Counted from the first letter of the stretch, positions 25,708 through 37,159 are shown. The stretch: 41,893 nucleotides of DNA from CALODL01 sp942492115 (GCA_942492115.1 CALODL010000028.1:1-41893); one strand, 5' to 3'. Made by a program: numbers and translations. The notes: a model not told the origin generated them from the sequence alone.

Positions 25708-27168
25708 TCAAGACGCACCGACGCGGGTGTTGAATTGACGGATCAGCTCATCGCACGCGTCAACCCGAGCGAATTCCTCGACCCAGTGATCAGGATCCCA
25801 CAGTCGATCGAGCTCCTCGACTGTACGCCCCTGCTGTTCAACCCAGGTAAAGTACTTGAGGTTGTGCAACGCCTTACGTTCAGGAAAATTCAATTCGCGA
25901 ATGTGCTCCGTAGCCGTGGCCCACAAGTAACGATCGAGGTGGCGGATGGCCAATTCCTCAGTGTAGGCGCCGTGTTCACCATTCAGTTCGGCGAGTCGTG
26001 AATCGTACAGACTCATGGCGTCGGTCAACGGCACGAATATCATGTCGCGCTGATCCATCTCGAAGTACTTGGCCGTCCGGATCGCGCCGATCAGGTTGCA
26101 GATCGACGAGATTCCCAGATCAGGCAAGTGGCCTATCAACTCGCTGGTGAGACCCTCCCGCGCCAGAATGGCATGGCCCGCTGGCTCATTGAACAGGCGG
26201 CCAAGAGCCATGCACTGCTCGTCGTCGATGGCGACCACAACGTCGGTGTTGCGGACGTTGTGGATCCATGGCACATGCTTGTCACCGATGCCCTCGATGC
26301 GATGGGCGCCGAAACCACAGCGCAGCAAAGTAGGACACTGCAATGCTTCGGCTGCAACCATGCGCATCAACGGATGACGCGTACGCAGGTAGTCACCGGC
26401 TGCGATCGTGCCGGCACTGCCAGTCGCAGAGACAAAGCCAGCGAAGCGATCCCCAGGCCTCGCCAGTCGTGAATACACGTCGTCAAACATCGGCCCCGTG
26501 ACGTGGTAGTGCCACATCGCGTTTCCAAATTCCTCGAATTGATTGAAGATGACGCACTCGGGCCGATTGCGACGGATCTCCCAGCATTTGTCGTAGATCT
26601 CTTTGACGTTTGATTCGCAACCATGGGTCGCGATGACCTCTGCACCGATGCCCTCGAGCCAGCGAAAGCGTTCCTGTGACATTTCTTCCGGAAGAATGGC
26701 GACTGCTCCACAGGCCAACAGCGCGCAATCGAACGCGCCGCCGCGACAAAAATTCCCCGTGCTGGGCCACACGGCTTTCTGCGCCGTCGGGTCGAACTGG
26801 CCGGACACCAGGCGTGGAGCCAGGCACCCGAAAGCCGCGCCCACCTTATGGGCCTCGGTCGGAAAATGGCGTCCGAGAAGCCCAACAATGCGCGCCGGCA
26901 CGCCGGTCAATGATTCCGGAAACTCGATCCAGTTGCCGTCGTTGTATCCGCCACCGGAGGCCACGGGCTCATTCTTCCACGTGATGCGGAAGAGGTTCAA
27001 CGGATCAACGTCCTGCATACCGACCGCGCGGAGGCGATCCACGATCTCCGCCGGCACCTTCGAGGGATCGCGCATCTGGGCAAACGTCGGAATAACGATC
27101 CCGCGCTCGCGGCATCGCCTCGCGGTCTTCTCGAGTACCGCCTCGTTGATCGTCATGTCGAGGGCCAT
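25708..27168 (-). CDS. Fold-type-II PLP-dependent enzyme (cysteine synthase/threonine synthase superfamily)
   Basis: The product has 486 residues. ATG at 27168 follows GGAGGTG; the frame stays open to 28101, but that part is antisense to the next gene. The PLP lysine is in PTEAHKVGAAFG. The STGNFCRGGAFDCALLACG block and the phosphate loop GSAGTIAAGDYLR place it in the tryptophan-synthase-beta-like superfamily. A long C-terminal extension (about residues 390-486) is unusual. It is not a close match to E. coli YgeX (diaminopropionate ammonia-lyase). Its position directly before ygeW suggests it acts as an ammonia-lyase on the last carbon-nitrogen intermediates of the pathway. That role is inferred, and a different beta-elimination substrate is possible. 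Confidence 0.82.
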   Translation of the reverse strand: MALDMTINEAVLEKTARRCRERGIVIPTFAQMRDPSKVPAEIVDRLRAVGMQDVDPLNLFRITWKNEPVASGGGYNDGNWIEFPESLTGVPARIVGLLGRHFPTEAHKVGAAFGCLAPRLVSGQFDPTAQKAVWPSTGNFCRGGAFDCALLACGAVAILPEEMSQERFRWLEGIGAEVIATHGCESNVKEIYDKCWEIRRNRPECVIFNQFEEFGNAMWHYHVTGPMFDDVYSRLARPGDRFAGFVSATGSAGTIAAGDYLRTRHPLMRMVAAEALQCPTLLRCGFGAHRIEGIGDKHVPWIHNVRNTDVVVAIDDEQCMALGRLFNEPAGHAILAREGLTSELIGHLPDLGISSICNLIGAIRTAKYFEMDQRDMIFVPLTDAMSLYDSRLAELNGEHGAYTEELAIRHLDRYLWATATEHIRELNFPERKALHNLKYFTWVEQQGRTVEELDRLWDPDHWVEEFARVDACDELIRQFNTRVGAS

Positions 27169-27180
27169 GCACACCTCCGA

Positions 27181-27210
27181 TTGGCAAGGACTGGACAAGC
27201 GGGATATCTT
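27181..27210 (+). promoter_or_regulatory. Possible promoter of the threonine-synthase-like gene
   Basis: TTGGCA at 27181-27186 and TATCTT at 27205-27210 are 18 bases apart, a fair match to a housekeeping -35/-10 pair. It lies about 30 bases before the ATG at 27241 in the 72-base gap between two divergent genes. The prediction is by eye only. Confidence 0.3.
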
Positions 27211-27240
27211 ACCACCTAAGCCCTCCATGGAGAACCGACC

Positions 27241-28473
27241 ATGTCCGCGCTCATCACCGGTCTGACCTGCGTACACTGCGGTGCCACCTGCGACGAAGGT
27301 CAGGCCATGACCTGTCCAACATGTGGCCCGGACGAGGGCATTTTGGACGTGGGATTCGATCTGGCTGTCGCCGCACGCACTCTGACCCGCACCGCACTCC
27401 GCGAACGGCCCCGCGACCACTGGCGTTATGCCGAAGTGCTGCCACTGCACGCGGCCCCGCCGCCGGCGCTGTCCACGATTGGCTGGACACCCCTCATCGA
27501 GGCGCCGCGCCTGGCTGCGGCCCTGGGTATCCGTCGGCTGCGACTGAAAGACGATGGACGCAGTGCCTCGGCCTCGTTCAAGGACCGGGCCAGCTCGATC
27601 GGCGTGGCCCGGGCTGTGGAAGCAGGTGCAGCAGAAATCGCTTGTGCCTCCACGGGCAACGCGGCCAGCAGCCTGGCTCATTGCGCTGCAGCGGTCGGCA
27701 TGCCCGCAAACATTTTCGTGTCCAGAATCGTGCCTGAGGGCAAACTGGCCCAGCTCCTCGCGTATGGCGCACGCGTGTTCCAGGTCGATGGCACCTACGC
27801 TCAGGCCTATGACCTGTGTGTCGAGGCCTGTGACCACTTCGGCTGGTATAACCGCAATGCAGCAACCAACCCCTATCTTGTCGAAGGGAAGAAAACCGGT
27901 GGCCTCGAGATTGCCGAGCAGTGCGCGGACGACCCGCCTGACTGGGTGGTGTGCAGCGTAGGCGACGGCTGCTCGATTGCTGGCGTGTACAAGGGCCTGA
28001 GCACACTGCGCACGGTCGGCCTGGTTGACTGGACGCCGCGCATGCTCGGCGTGCAAGCGGCCGGGGTCGCCCCGATCGCCGACGCGTGGCACACACGACA
28101 TCTCGACCGGACGGGCGACGGCGACACTTACGCCGACAGCATCAACGTCCCGGTCCCGCGCAACTGGCGCAAGGCAGTCAACGCAATCGATGAAACAAAC
28201 GGCGTTTTCGTCTGCGTCGACGACGACGCCATCAAGCGTGCCGTGCGCATGACCGGTCGCCTGTCCGGCATATTCGCCGAACCGGCTGCCGCGGCTGCGG
28301 TCGCAGGAATTGCTGCCGCCGTCGCCGACAAGACGATGGCTCCCGAAGCCGACGTCGTCGCCATGATCACCGGCAATGGCCTCAAGGACACCGCCGGGGC
28401 CCTGGCCGCCGTGGGAACCCCGAAGGTCATCGCCCCGAACCTCGACGCGGTCGCCCGCGTCGTCAACGAATAG
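27241..28473 (+). CDS. Threonine synthase-like PLP-dependent enzyme with N-terminal zinc ribbon
   Basis: The 410-residue fold-type-II PLP protein has GGAGA seven bases upstream of ATG 27241. An N-terminal zinc-ribbon-like element has four cysteines (LTCVHCGATC ... TCPTCG). The PLP lysine is in SASFKDRASS, followed by CASTGNAASSLAHCAA, GKKTGGLEIAEQ and VGDGCSIAGVYKG, as in threonine synthases. A housekeeping threonine synthase is less likely because the gene has no threonine-pathway neighbours. It is divergent from the PLP/ygeW operon and 10 bases ahead of ssnA. In this setting it could release ammonia from a diamino or hydroxy amino acid product. That role is an inference. Confidence 0.85.
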   Translation: MSALITGLTCVHCGATCDEGQAMTCPTCGPDEGILDVGFDLAVAARTLTRTALRERPRDHWRYAEVLPLHAAPPPALSTIGWTPLIEAPRLAAALGIRRLRLKDDGRSASASFKDRASSIGVARAVEAGAAEIACASTGNAASSLAHCAAAVGMPANIFVSRIVPEGKLAQLLAYGARVFQVDGTYAQAYDLCVEACDHFGWYNRNAATNPYLVEGKKTGGLEIAEQCADDPPDWVVCSVGDGCSIAGVYKGLSTLRTVGLVDWTPRMLGVQAAGVAPIADAWHTRHLDRTGDGDTYADSINVPVPRNWRKAVNAIDETNGVFVCVDDDAIKRAVRMTGRLSGIFAEPAAAAAVAGIAAAVADKTMAPEADVVAMITGNGLKDTAGALAAVGTPKVIAPNLDAVARVVNE

Positions 28474-28483
28474 GAATCAGCCA

Positions 28484-29803
28484 ATGGGCATCGTGCTGCA
28501 AAACGCCATTCTCTTTGACCTCGATCCCGTGCGCATCCAGCGTGGCGAGTTGCGTATCGACGGTGCGGTTATCGTCGAGCGCGCCGAGGAAATCCAGGTG
28601 CCTCCGGGAGACGCATTGATCGATTGTGGCGGCGCGGTCGTACTCCCCGGCCTGGTCAACGGGCATACGCACCTGTACTCCGCGCTCGCCGTCGGGATGC
28701 CGCCGCCCGAGACGCCTCCACGAGATTTTCCCGAGATTCTCGAGACTGTATGGTGGTGCCTGGATCGGGCCCTCGATCTCGAGTCCATCGAGATGTCTGC
28801 TCGTGTCGGGGCACTGGCGGCTCTGCGCTGCGGGACGACCACGCTCATCGATCATCACGCTTCACCAACAGCCATCGCCGGTAGCCTCGACGCCATTGAA
28901 CGCGGAATCGATGCCATCGGGCTGCGCGGCGTGCTGTGTTACGAAACGACCGACCGTCACGGCGTGCAGGGGCGCGACGCCGGCCTGGCCGAGAACGAGC
29001 GTTATCTGAGTCGGCATTTCGACCAGCGCAGTCAGCGCTTCGGCGGGCTCGTCGGGGCGCATGCCCTGTTCACTCTCGAAGACCAGGCCTTGACCGAGTT
29101 GGTGCGCATGGCTGAGCAGTTCGGGACCGGAGTACACATCCATGTCGCCGAGGACTATTGCGATGAGGATGCCTGCGCTCGCGATCACCAGGCAGCACTG
29201 ATCGATCGACTGGCCGGCTTCGGCCTGCTGCAGCCCCGCGCGATCTTCGCTCACGTCACGGCTTTGGACGACGAATCACTCCATCGCGTCAGCCGCAGTG
29301 GCTTGACTGTGGCGCACAACCCGCGATCGAACATGAATAACGCCGTGGGCTATGCTCCGGTCGCCGCACTCAAGTCGCCGGTGATGCTGGGAACGGACGG
29401 CATCGGGGCCGACCTGTTCGCAGAAGCACGGGCTGCGTGGTTCATGAGCCGCCATGCAGAGGCCAGCCTGACGCCGAACGACATACTCGGCATGCTCGCT
29501 GCGGGTGCTCGGCGCGCCTCGGAAAGCCTTGACATCACTCTGGGCAAACTCGAACCGGACGCCGCCGCTGATGTGATCATCACCGACTATGTTCCAAGTA
29601 CCCCTCTGACCACCGACAACGCCGGCGGCCACTTCCTTTTCGGGCTCACCTCGGCCAATGTCCGCCACGTCATCACCCACGGCACGCTGGCGCTCGAGGA
29701 TCGCCGGCCGTGTGGAATCGACCCCGTTGCCATACACCAGAGTGCTGCTCCCATCGCCGAACGCCTGTGGCAGCGCATGGCCACATGTCGAGCATCCACA
29801 TGA
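28484..29803 (+). CDS. ssnA: SsnA family aminohydrolase
   Basis: The product is a 439-residue amidohydrolase (E. coli SsnA has 442). ATG at 28484 follows AGGAA; the frame is open to 28376, but that part overlaps the previous gene. Metal ligands fit the cytosine/guanine-deaminase-like subgroup: LVNGHTHLYSAL, HIHVAEDYCDE, the later His in AIFAHV, and LGTDGIGADLF (Asp). An LIDHHASP segment is typical of SsnA. In E. coli the gene belongs to the ygf/xdhD purine region, and homologs occur in anaerobic urate clusters. It is expected to deaminate or open a purine-derived ring; the precise substrate is not settled by sequence. It is convergent with the mocA-like gene, 25 bases away. Confidence 0.92.
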   Translation: MGIVLQNAILFDLDPVRIQRGELRIDGAVIVERAEEIQVPPGDALIDCGGAVVLPGLVNGHTHLYSALAVGMPPPETPPRDFPEILETVWWCLDRALDLESIEMSARVGALAALRCGTTTLIDHHASPTAIAGSLDAIERGIDAIGLRGVLCYETTDRHGVQGRDAGLAENERYLSRHFDQRSQRFGGLVGAHALFTLEDQALTELVRMAEQFGTGVHIHVAEDYCDEDACARDHQAALIDRLAGFGLLQPRAIFAHVTALDDESLHRVSRSGLTVAHNPRSNMNNAVGYAPVAALKSPVMLGTDGIGADLFAEARAAWFMSRHAEASLTPNDILGMLAAGARRASESLDITLGKLEPDAAADVIITDYVPSTPLTTDNAGGHFLFGLTSANVRHVITHGTLALEDRRPCGIDPVAIHQSAAPIAERLWQRMATCRAST

Positions 29804-29828
29804 CCGTCGCCTCCGTGGAACCGAAAGC

Positions 29829-30446
29829 TCACAGTCCATCGCATATACGGTCGTAATCTTCTGGCGTATCGATATCGACAGTCACGCCGACAGAACACGT
29901 GACCTCATGCACATCCTGCGGATGGGCCCGTGGTAACTCGCGCAGTCCGGCATCACACCGACTTGATTCGATGAAATCGATGCGCCCGGCTGGCACGATC
30001 AACGGATGCCCTCGTTTGCCAGCCGACGTGGCCACGACCAGGCTTCGCGGATGAATCACGAAACTGTCGATGCACTGCTCGACATCCTCGACACGAACCA
30101 CGGGACAATCCCCGGGCTGTATGAGCAGCCCCTCGCCCGTGGAGAACGGCCACTCCTCGCGATGGGCTGCCAGTCCCATGCGAATCGAGTCAATCATCTC
30201 GGCATCAGGGTCATCATTGACGACGTACAGCAGGCGCGAGTCAGACATGGCACGCCACCACGACGGTACGATCACCGCAATTCGCCGGATACGGTCGCAA
30301 GCCCTCAACGTATCGAGAACGACTTCAAGCATCGGACGCCCGTGGATCGGGAGCTCCTGCTTGAGCATTCCCATGCGGCGGCTTTTTCCGGCCGCGGGAA
30401 CGATAGCGCGGATGGCAATACCCTCTTCCCTTATGAGTTGATCCAT
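29829..30446 (-). CDS. mocA: MocA/YgfJ-like molybdenum cofactor cytidylyltransferase
   Basis: The 205-residue MobA-like nucleotidyltransferase has the N-terminal nucleotide loop IVPAAGKSRRMGMLKQELP. A metal-binding segment is in LIQPGDCPVV, and RGHPLIVP is typical of MocA/YgfJ. MocA joins CTP to molybdopterin-Mo to form MCD, the cofactor form used by bacterial xanthine dehydrogenase-type enzymes. Its start overlaps the end of ygfK by 16 bases, so the two are translated as a pair. This fits supply of cofactor to the Mo hydroxylase divergently encoded at 32554. A MobA role (GTP) is less likely because of the context. Confidence 0.88.
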   Translation of the reverse strand: MDQLIREEGIAIRAIVPAAGKSRRMGMLKQELPIHGRPMLEVVLDTLRACDRIRRIAVIVPSWWRAMSDSRLLYVVNDDPDAEMIDSIRMGLAAHREEWPFSTGEGLLIQPGDCPVVRVEDVEQCIDSFVIHPRSLVVATSAGKRGHPLIVPAGRIDFIESSRCDAGLRELPRAHPQDVHEVTCSVGVTVDIDTPEDYDRICDGL

Positions 30447-32461
30447 CCAGCGTTGACCTCGTTGATGCGCCGCTCGTCAGTGATGCCGTCGAGGAGGTAC
30501 CGCAACGTGTGATACACCCACATATCGACGAGATGGTCCGCGGAGAGTGCGTCGACCCCGCTGACACCGACCACAGCATGATCCGCAGCATCGAAAGCGA
30601 CGGTCAGCGTACCATCCGACCAGGTATGTTGGCCGGCCGCATCGTCAATCAGCGAATAATCGTGCCCCTTGATCCGCCCGAGGATCTGCCGGTGGCCGTT
30701 GTCGCGTCCGACGAAGAATCCATCTCGCGGTGCCGCCTCACGCCAGGACTCAATGGTGCCAAAGAAGCTCGGTTTCTCGATGTACGGCCCCCCGTACTCA
30801 GGGCAGAAGGTATCGCAGTTCCCGCACTCGTTGCAGAAATCTGCAAAACAGGCAATCTGCATGGCGCGGGTGATTTCAAAGTGCCGGGCATCATCGGCTG
30901 GCCGGATCCCGCCGTCTGTGCCAATCACGATGTCATGATAGGCGAAATCTGCCAAAGGCGTCGGGTAGGTGAAGTTGGCTGCGTTGGGGCAGACAGGCAG
31001 GCACTTGTCACACGTGATGCAGTCGAACACCGTCAGGTGTGAGTCGATTCGTTTGGGCACTTTGCCATTCTTGTCCGCATGGTAGCGTGGATCGGTTCGC
31101 GCCTGCTCGGCAGCGATTGTCGTGTTGAGCAATCCGGCCCATCGGACAATTGCAGAATCATCATCGGCCCGCCCCTCAGCGGCGGCCCGCGCACGCGCTG
31201 CCTTCTCCTGAGCACAACAACCCAGGACATACTGGTCGACCGTCCCCGCCCTGACACGGGTCATGTCCTCACCCAGCCGAGCCAGGTAAGCAGGCATTCG
31301 CCCATACCCACCGGGACGCAGCAAATCCGAACTGACGGTGATTGGAACGAAGCCGCATCCTACGGCCGTTGCGAAGTTGTGCTGATCAATGCCGGCGCTG
31401 AACGATATGGGAACGTCAGGACCAACGGCCTGGCGAAACATATCAGTCAAACTCAGCGTGATGACATAGAGCGGCTGACCCGACAAATACATCACTTCGT
31501 TGTCCGGAGGAAAGAAGGTCCGATGATTGACCACTTCGAGCGTATTACTGAATTTGTACCCGAACCGACGACCCCGGGCGGTTGCAAAATCAGTCATGCG
31601 CTGGCAAATCTGTACTGCCTCATCAAACACCAGGCCCGAGTCGTAGGCCGTCGGGTTGACCACGAGCTCGGTGTATCCCAGAACGTCGTGCAGGAGATGC
31701 TCCAGACGCTCGCGGCCGAGCATCGGCGGGTTCATCTTGACAATGACATCGAAGTCACAGTCGCCGATGAGAAATTGAGAAATTATCTCGATCTCGTCAG
31801 CCGGACATCCGTGGAATGTTGACAGAGTGATGCTGTCGGACAGCCGTTTCTTGTAGTCGAGATCCCGTGCCGCCTTGAATTGCGCCGGAATCGCATCGCG
31901 CAGTTGCGCGATCACAGCAGAGGCATCACGCATACCATCAAGAAAACGGCGGACCTTGTCGCTCTGAATACCGGCCAGGTCATAGCCTACACTGGTATCA
32001 TAGATAACCGTTTCTCGATCGCCTCCGTAGATCGGGAGGTGGTCGTCGATGGCGTGCCTGAACATGTGGATCAGCATCGCGCCGGCGGCATACTCTCTCA
32101 AAGAATCGGGGACGCGCAGCTCTTGGGACCATTCGACGTTGTACCCGATATTGGTCATGTCGATACAGGGCCGTGGTATCGTCAGTCGATCGTCGACCTG
32201 GACGGTCTTGAGCTCCAGAATTCGGGCGCCGGCTACGTAGCTGAGCAGAATGTTCTGGGCCATTTGCGTGTGTGGACCGGCCGCCGGACCTGCTGCGTTG
32301 CCCGCGGCCTCACCGTGGAAGCACACGCTCAGATCGGGCCCTGCTGCTGGCGGCACGTACCATCGTCGACGCGGCAGCTCGAACAGGGCGTTCTGTCGCG
32401 GCGGCTCGACGAAGAGCCGTGTAACCAGATTGCGGAACGGAGCGGAGTACAGTTCAGCCAT
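30431..32461 (-). CDS. ygfK: YgfK-like iron-sulfur flavoprotein lacking the NAD(P)/FAD oxidoreductase domain
   Basis: The product has 676 residues from ATG 32461; the frame is open to 32533, but homology begins at AELYSAPFRNLVTRLF. The N-terminal 430 residues form a dihydroorotate-dehydrogenase-like flavin barrel matching YgfK: GPAAGPHTQMAQNI, ARILELKTVQV, CIDMTNIGYNVEWSQEL, LSTFHGCPADEIE, VIVKMNPPMLG and SSDLLRPGGYGRM. Two [4Fe-4S] motifs follow at 481-491 (CITCDKCLPVC) and 543-553 (CNECGNCDTFC). E. coli YgfK is about 1030 residues and has a glutamate-synthase-like FAD/NAD(P) module between these parts; here only about 40 residues remain. It is probably a reductase in purine or urate breakdown that takes electrons from ferredoxin or a separate partner. 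Confidence 0.9.
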   Translation of the reverse strand: MAELYSAPFRNLVTRLFVEPPRQNALFELPRRRWYVPPAAGPDLSVCFHGEAAGNAAGPAAGPHTQMAQNILLSYVAGARILELKTVQVDDRLTIPRPCIDMTNIGYNVEWSQELRVPDSLREYAAGAMLIHMFRHAIDDHLPIYGGDRETVIYDTSVGYDLAGIQSDKVRRFLDGMRDASAVIAQLRDAIPAQFKAARDLDYKKRLSDSITLSTFHGCPADEIEIISQFLIGDCDFDVIVKMNPPMLGRERLEHLLHDVLGYTELVVNPTAYDSGLVFDEAVQICQRMTDFATARGRRFGYKFSNTLEVVNHRTFFPPDNEVMYLSGQPLYVITLSLTDMFRQAVGPDVPISFSAGIDQHNFATAVGCGFVPITVSSDLLRPGGYGRMPAYLARLGEDMTRVRAGTVDQYVLGCCAQEKAARARAAAEGRADDDSAIVRWAGLLNTTIAAEQARTDPRYHADKNGKVPKRIDSHLTVFDCITCDKCLPVCPNAANFTYPTPLADFAYHDIVIGTDGGIRPADDARHFEITRAMQIACFADFCNECGNCDTFCPEYGGPYIEKPSFFGTIESWREAAPRDGFFVGRDNGHRQILGRIKGHDYSLIDDAAGQHTWSDGTLTVAFDAADHAVVGVSGVDALSADHLVDMWVYHTLRYLLDGITDERRINEVNAGWINS

Positions 32462-32553
32462 CGACCCTCGATTGTTTTTGTAAACAACTGGAATTACGGG
32501 ACCTGCAACACGGCACGTAGCCATGTTGACCATTACCTATTATTATACAGCCT

Positions 32554-35220
<2,667 letters not shown>

Positions 35221-35224
35221 CCCA

Positions 35225-36163
35225 GTGAGCGAGCTCATCCCCGTTATTCAGGACTTGATCACTGAAGTTGAAGCCGGGCGACCGTGTGCATTGTGCGCTG
35301 TCGTCAAGACGCGCGGATCCACTCCGCAAGTCGCCGGTGCAACGATGGTCCTGCGCCAGGATTGTTCGACATCAGGAACCCTGGGTGGCGGGTGCGTCGA
35401 GGAAGAAGTCAAGCGTCGGGCGCTGCAGACCCTGAGCTCAAGCGGCTCAGGGCTGTTCGACTTCGTACTCGACCACGACTACGGTTGGGATGATGGCATG
35501 ATTTGTGGTGGCCGTATGGACATTGCGGTTGCACCTATTTCATCTCCCAGCCAGTTGCAGCCCTATCGCGACGCCATCAGCAAAGCGGCTCGTCGCGCCC
35601 CGGCCACGCTACCGATAGACGTGGAGAACGAAGGCCGACGACAGCACTACGATATCCACCTCGAGGTTCCCCCCGTCCTGTTGATCGCCGGGGCCGGCCA
35701 TGTGGGCCAGGCGGTCGCACGGATGGCCGTGGATGTCGATTTCAAAGCGGTGGTTTTCGATGACCGCGCTGACTACGCCTCACGCGCACGGTTCGTCGAA
35801 CCGATCGACCTGGTTCACGGCGACATCGCCAGTGAACTGGCCCGCTATCCACTCGATGCGGGCTCTTACGTCGTCATCGTCACGCGCGGCCATGCCCACG
35901 ATGAACAGGCGCTCGAGGCCGTCATTCACGGCGACGCCGGCTACATCGGCCTCATCGGGAGTCGGCGAAAGGCGCGGCTGATCATGGACGACCTCCGTGG
36001 CCGCGGTATCTCCGAAGACCTGTTGGCCCGCGTGCACACCCCTATCGGCCTGCCAATCGAAGCCATCACGGTCAACGAGATCGCCGTCAGCATCATCGCT
36101 CAGCTCATTCAGTACCGCCGCCGAACGACCCCCTCCCTCGTCACCGGTCCAACCCCAAGTTAG
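35225..36163 (+). CDS. xdhC: XdhC/CoxI family molybdenum cofactor insertion protein
   Basis: The product has 312 residues from GTG 35225, preceded by GGAG at the end of the xdhD gene. The N-terminal XdhC_CoxI domain has GSTPQVAGATMVL, GTLGGGCVEEEV and GMICGGRMDI. A Rossmann domain follows with LLIAGAGHVGQAVARMA, VTRGHAHDEQAL and YIGLIGSRRKA. XdhC binds the finished Mo cofactor, aids its sulfuration by a NifS-type cysteine desulfurase, and inserts it into xanthine dehydrogenase. The stop of xdhD and this start are separated by four bases, so the two are co-translated. The length fits XdhC rather than the longer YqeB. Confidence 0.93.
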   Translation: MSELIPVIQDLITEVEAGRPCALCAVVKTRGSTPQVAGATMVLRQDCSTSGTLGGGCVEEEVKRRALQTLSSSGSGLFDFVLDHDYGWDDGMICGGRMDIAVAPISSPSQLQPYRDAISKAARRAPATLPIDVENEGRRQHYDIHLEVPPVLLIAGAGHVGQAVARMAVDVDFKAVVFDDRADYASRARFVEPIDLVHGDIASELARYPLDAGSYVVIVTRGHAHDEQALEAVIHGDAGYIGLIGSRRKARLIMDDLRGRGISEDLLARVHTPIGLPIEAITVNEIAVSIIAQLIQYRRRTTPSLVTGPTPS

Positions 36164-36193
36164 ACCCGCATGCCCCCCATCCCCTTACTTCAG

Positions 36194-36218
36194 AAAAAGG
36201 GGTCAGGAGCCCTTTGGG
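36194..36218. repeat. REP-like palindrome, left flank of RAYT
   Basis: The core GGGTCAGGAGCCCTTT, preceded by five A residues, is identical to the core at 18555-18579. It is in inverted orientation to 37087-37109. It lies 31 bases after the xdhC stop and may end that transcript. Confidence 0.88.
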
Positions 36219-36376
36219 ATACCGAAAGCGTTGGCGGGTGACATCTTTTTTTGGGGGATCCGCGCCCCCAGCCTATTAACCATAGTATTAAGCGGCGGCC
36301 AGAGGCCCGCGCGGATGCATCACCCATTCAGCGAACCTCGCTGGTCATTTTCAATTGGTCGCCCAAGGATTCAGCG

Positions 36377-37075
36377 ATGCCACGTCCACTGCGCAAAGCT
36401 GAGTCCGGCACTGTCTACCACGTCCTCAACCGCGGCAATGCGCGTTGCCAGATCTTCGATTCTGCTGGTGATTATGCAGCATTCGAATCCGTTCTTTGCG
36501 AGGGGCGGCGGGATAGAGACATTGAACTGCTTGCGTATTGCCTGATGCCGAACCATTGGCATCTCGTGCTGCGACCACTTACAGACCGCAGCCTCTCGAA
36601 CTATATGGCATGGATCACGATGACGCATGCCCAGAGGTGGCACGCATTCCGTGGTACTGCCGGAACGGGGCACGTGTATCAGGGACGATACAAATCATTT
36701 CCAGTCCAAAGTGACGGCCATTTCCTCACTCTGTGCAGATACGTTGAGACGAATGCATTAAGGGCTCACCTTGTCCAACGTGCTGAACACTGGAGATGGT
36801 GCAGTCTGTGGCTTCGCTTACACCACACATTGCTTGGAAGGAACCTGCTGAGCACCTGGCCCGTTCAGCGGCCTCGGGAATGGCTGGAGATCATCAACAC
36901 AAGCGCGCAAGACACGACTGAAATCCGGGAATGTATCGCCAGAGGTCGTCCGCTGGGGTCTCCAAGTTGGAAAGCCGCGACAGTGCGACGCCTGGGACTA
37001 GAATCGACCACACGCAGAACGGGACGTCCCACCAAGCTGTCGATTCTCAGGGCGCATCGGCTTGCATGCAAATGA
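36377..37075 (+). CDS. REP-associated tyrosine transposase (RAYT, Y1/IS200-like)
   Basis: The 232-residue HUH-type transposase has AAGGA seven bases upstream of ATG 36377. The N-terminal ESGTVYHVLNRGN, the HUH motif MPNHWHLVLRP and the catalytic tyrosine in LCRYVETNALRA define the RAYT family. GHVYQGRYKSF is also typical. The C-terminus (about residues 150-232) is basic and could bind DNA. It is bounded by inverted REP-like hairpins at 36194 and 37087. RAYTs are usually domesticated single-copy enzymes that process REP elements rather than self-mobile transposases. The ORF appears intact, so activity is possible. Confidence 0.92.
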   Translation: MPRPLRKAESGTVYHVLNRGNARCQIFDSAGDYAAFESVLCEGRRDRDIELLAYCLMPNHWHLVLRPLTDRSLSNYMAWITMTHAQRWHAFRGTAGTGHVYQGRYKSFPVQSDGHFLTLCRYVETNALRAHLVQRAEHWRWCSLWLRLHHTLLGRNLLSTWPVQRPREWLEIINTSAQDTTEIRECIARGRPLGSPSWKAATVRRLGLESTTRRTGRPTKLSILRAHRLACK

Positions 37076-37086
37076 GTTGCGCCACG

Positions 37087-37109
37087 AAAGGGCTCCTGAC
37101 CCCTTTTTT
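37087..37109. repeat. REP-like palindrome, right flank of RAYT (inverted)
   Basis: The core AAAGGGCTCCTGACCCC is the reverse complement of the core at 36194-36218 and is followed by a run of T. It lies 11 bases after the RAYT stop. On the plus strand the hairpin plus T run would serve as a good terminator for the RAYT gene. Confidence 0.88.
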
Positions 37110-37117
37110 GGGGAATG

Positions 37118-37145
37118 GGGGCGCCCAGGTGGGTGTGGGCGCCCC
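37118..37145 (-). terminator. Hairpin after the 1276-residue protein gene
   Basis: A perfect 10-bp GC-rich stem (37118-37127 with 37136-37145) with an 8-base loop lies 14 bases beyond the stop codon at 37160. No T tract follows on the minus strand, so it may protect or delimit the transcript rather than act as a classical intrinsic terminator. Confidence 0.45.
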
Positions 37146-37159
37146 GGTCCGCTGGAGTC

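Noticed and set aside
27169..28101. N-terminal extension of the PLP enzyme frame
   Set aside because: It is antisense to the threonine-synthase-like gene; ATG 27168 has a GGAGGTG site and starts the homologous region.
28376..28483. N-terminal extension of the ssnA frame
   Set aside because: It overlaps the end of the preceding gene; ATG 28484 gives the family length and has AGGAA upstream.
32526..32549. TTGACC and TATACA as a promoter for the Mo hydroxylase
   Set aside because: The spacer is only 12 bases and the -10 would end four bases before the ATG; a promoter for a start at 32608 remains possible but unsupported.
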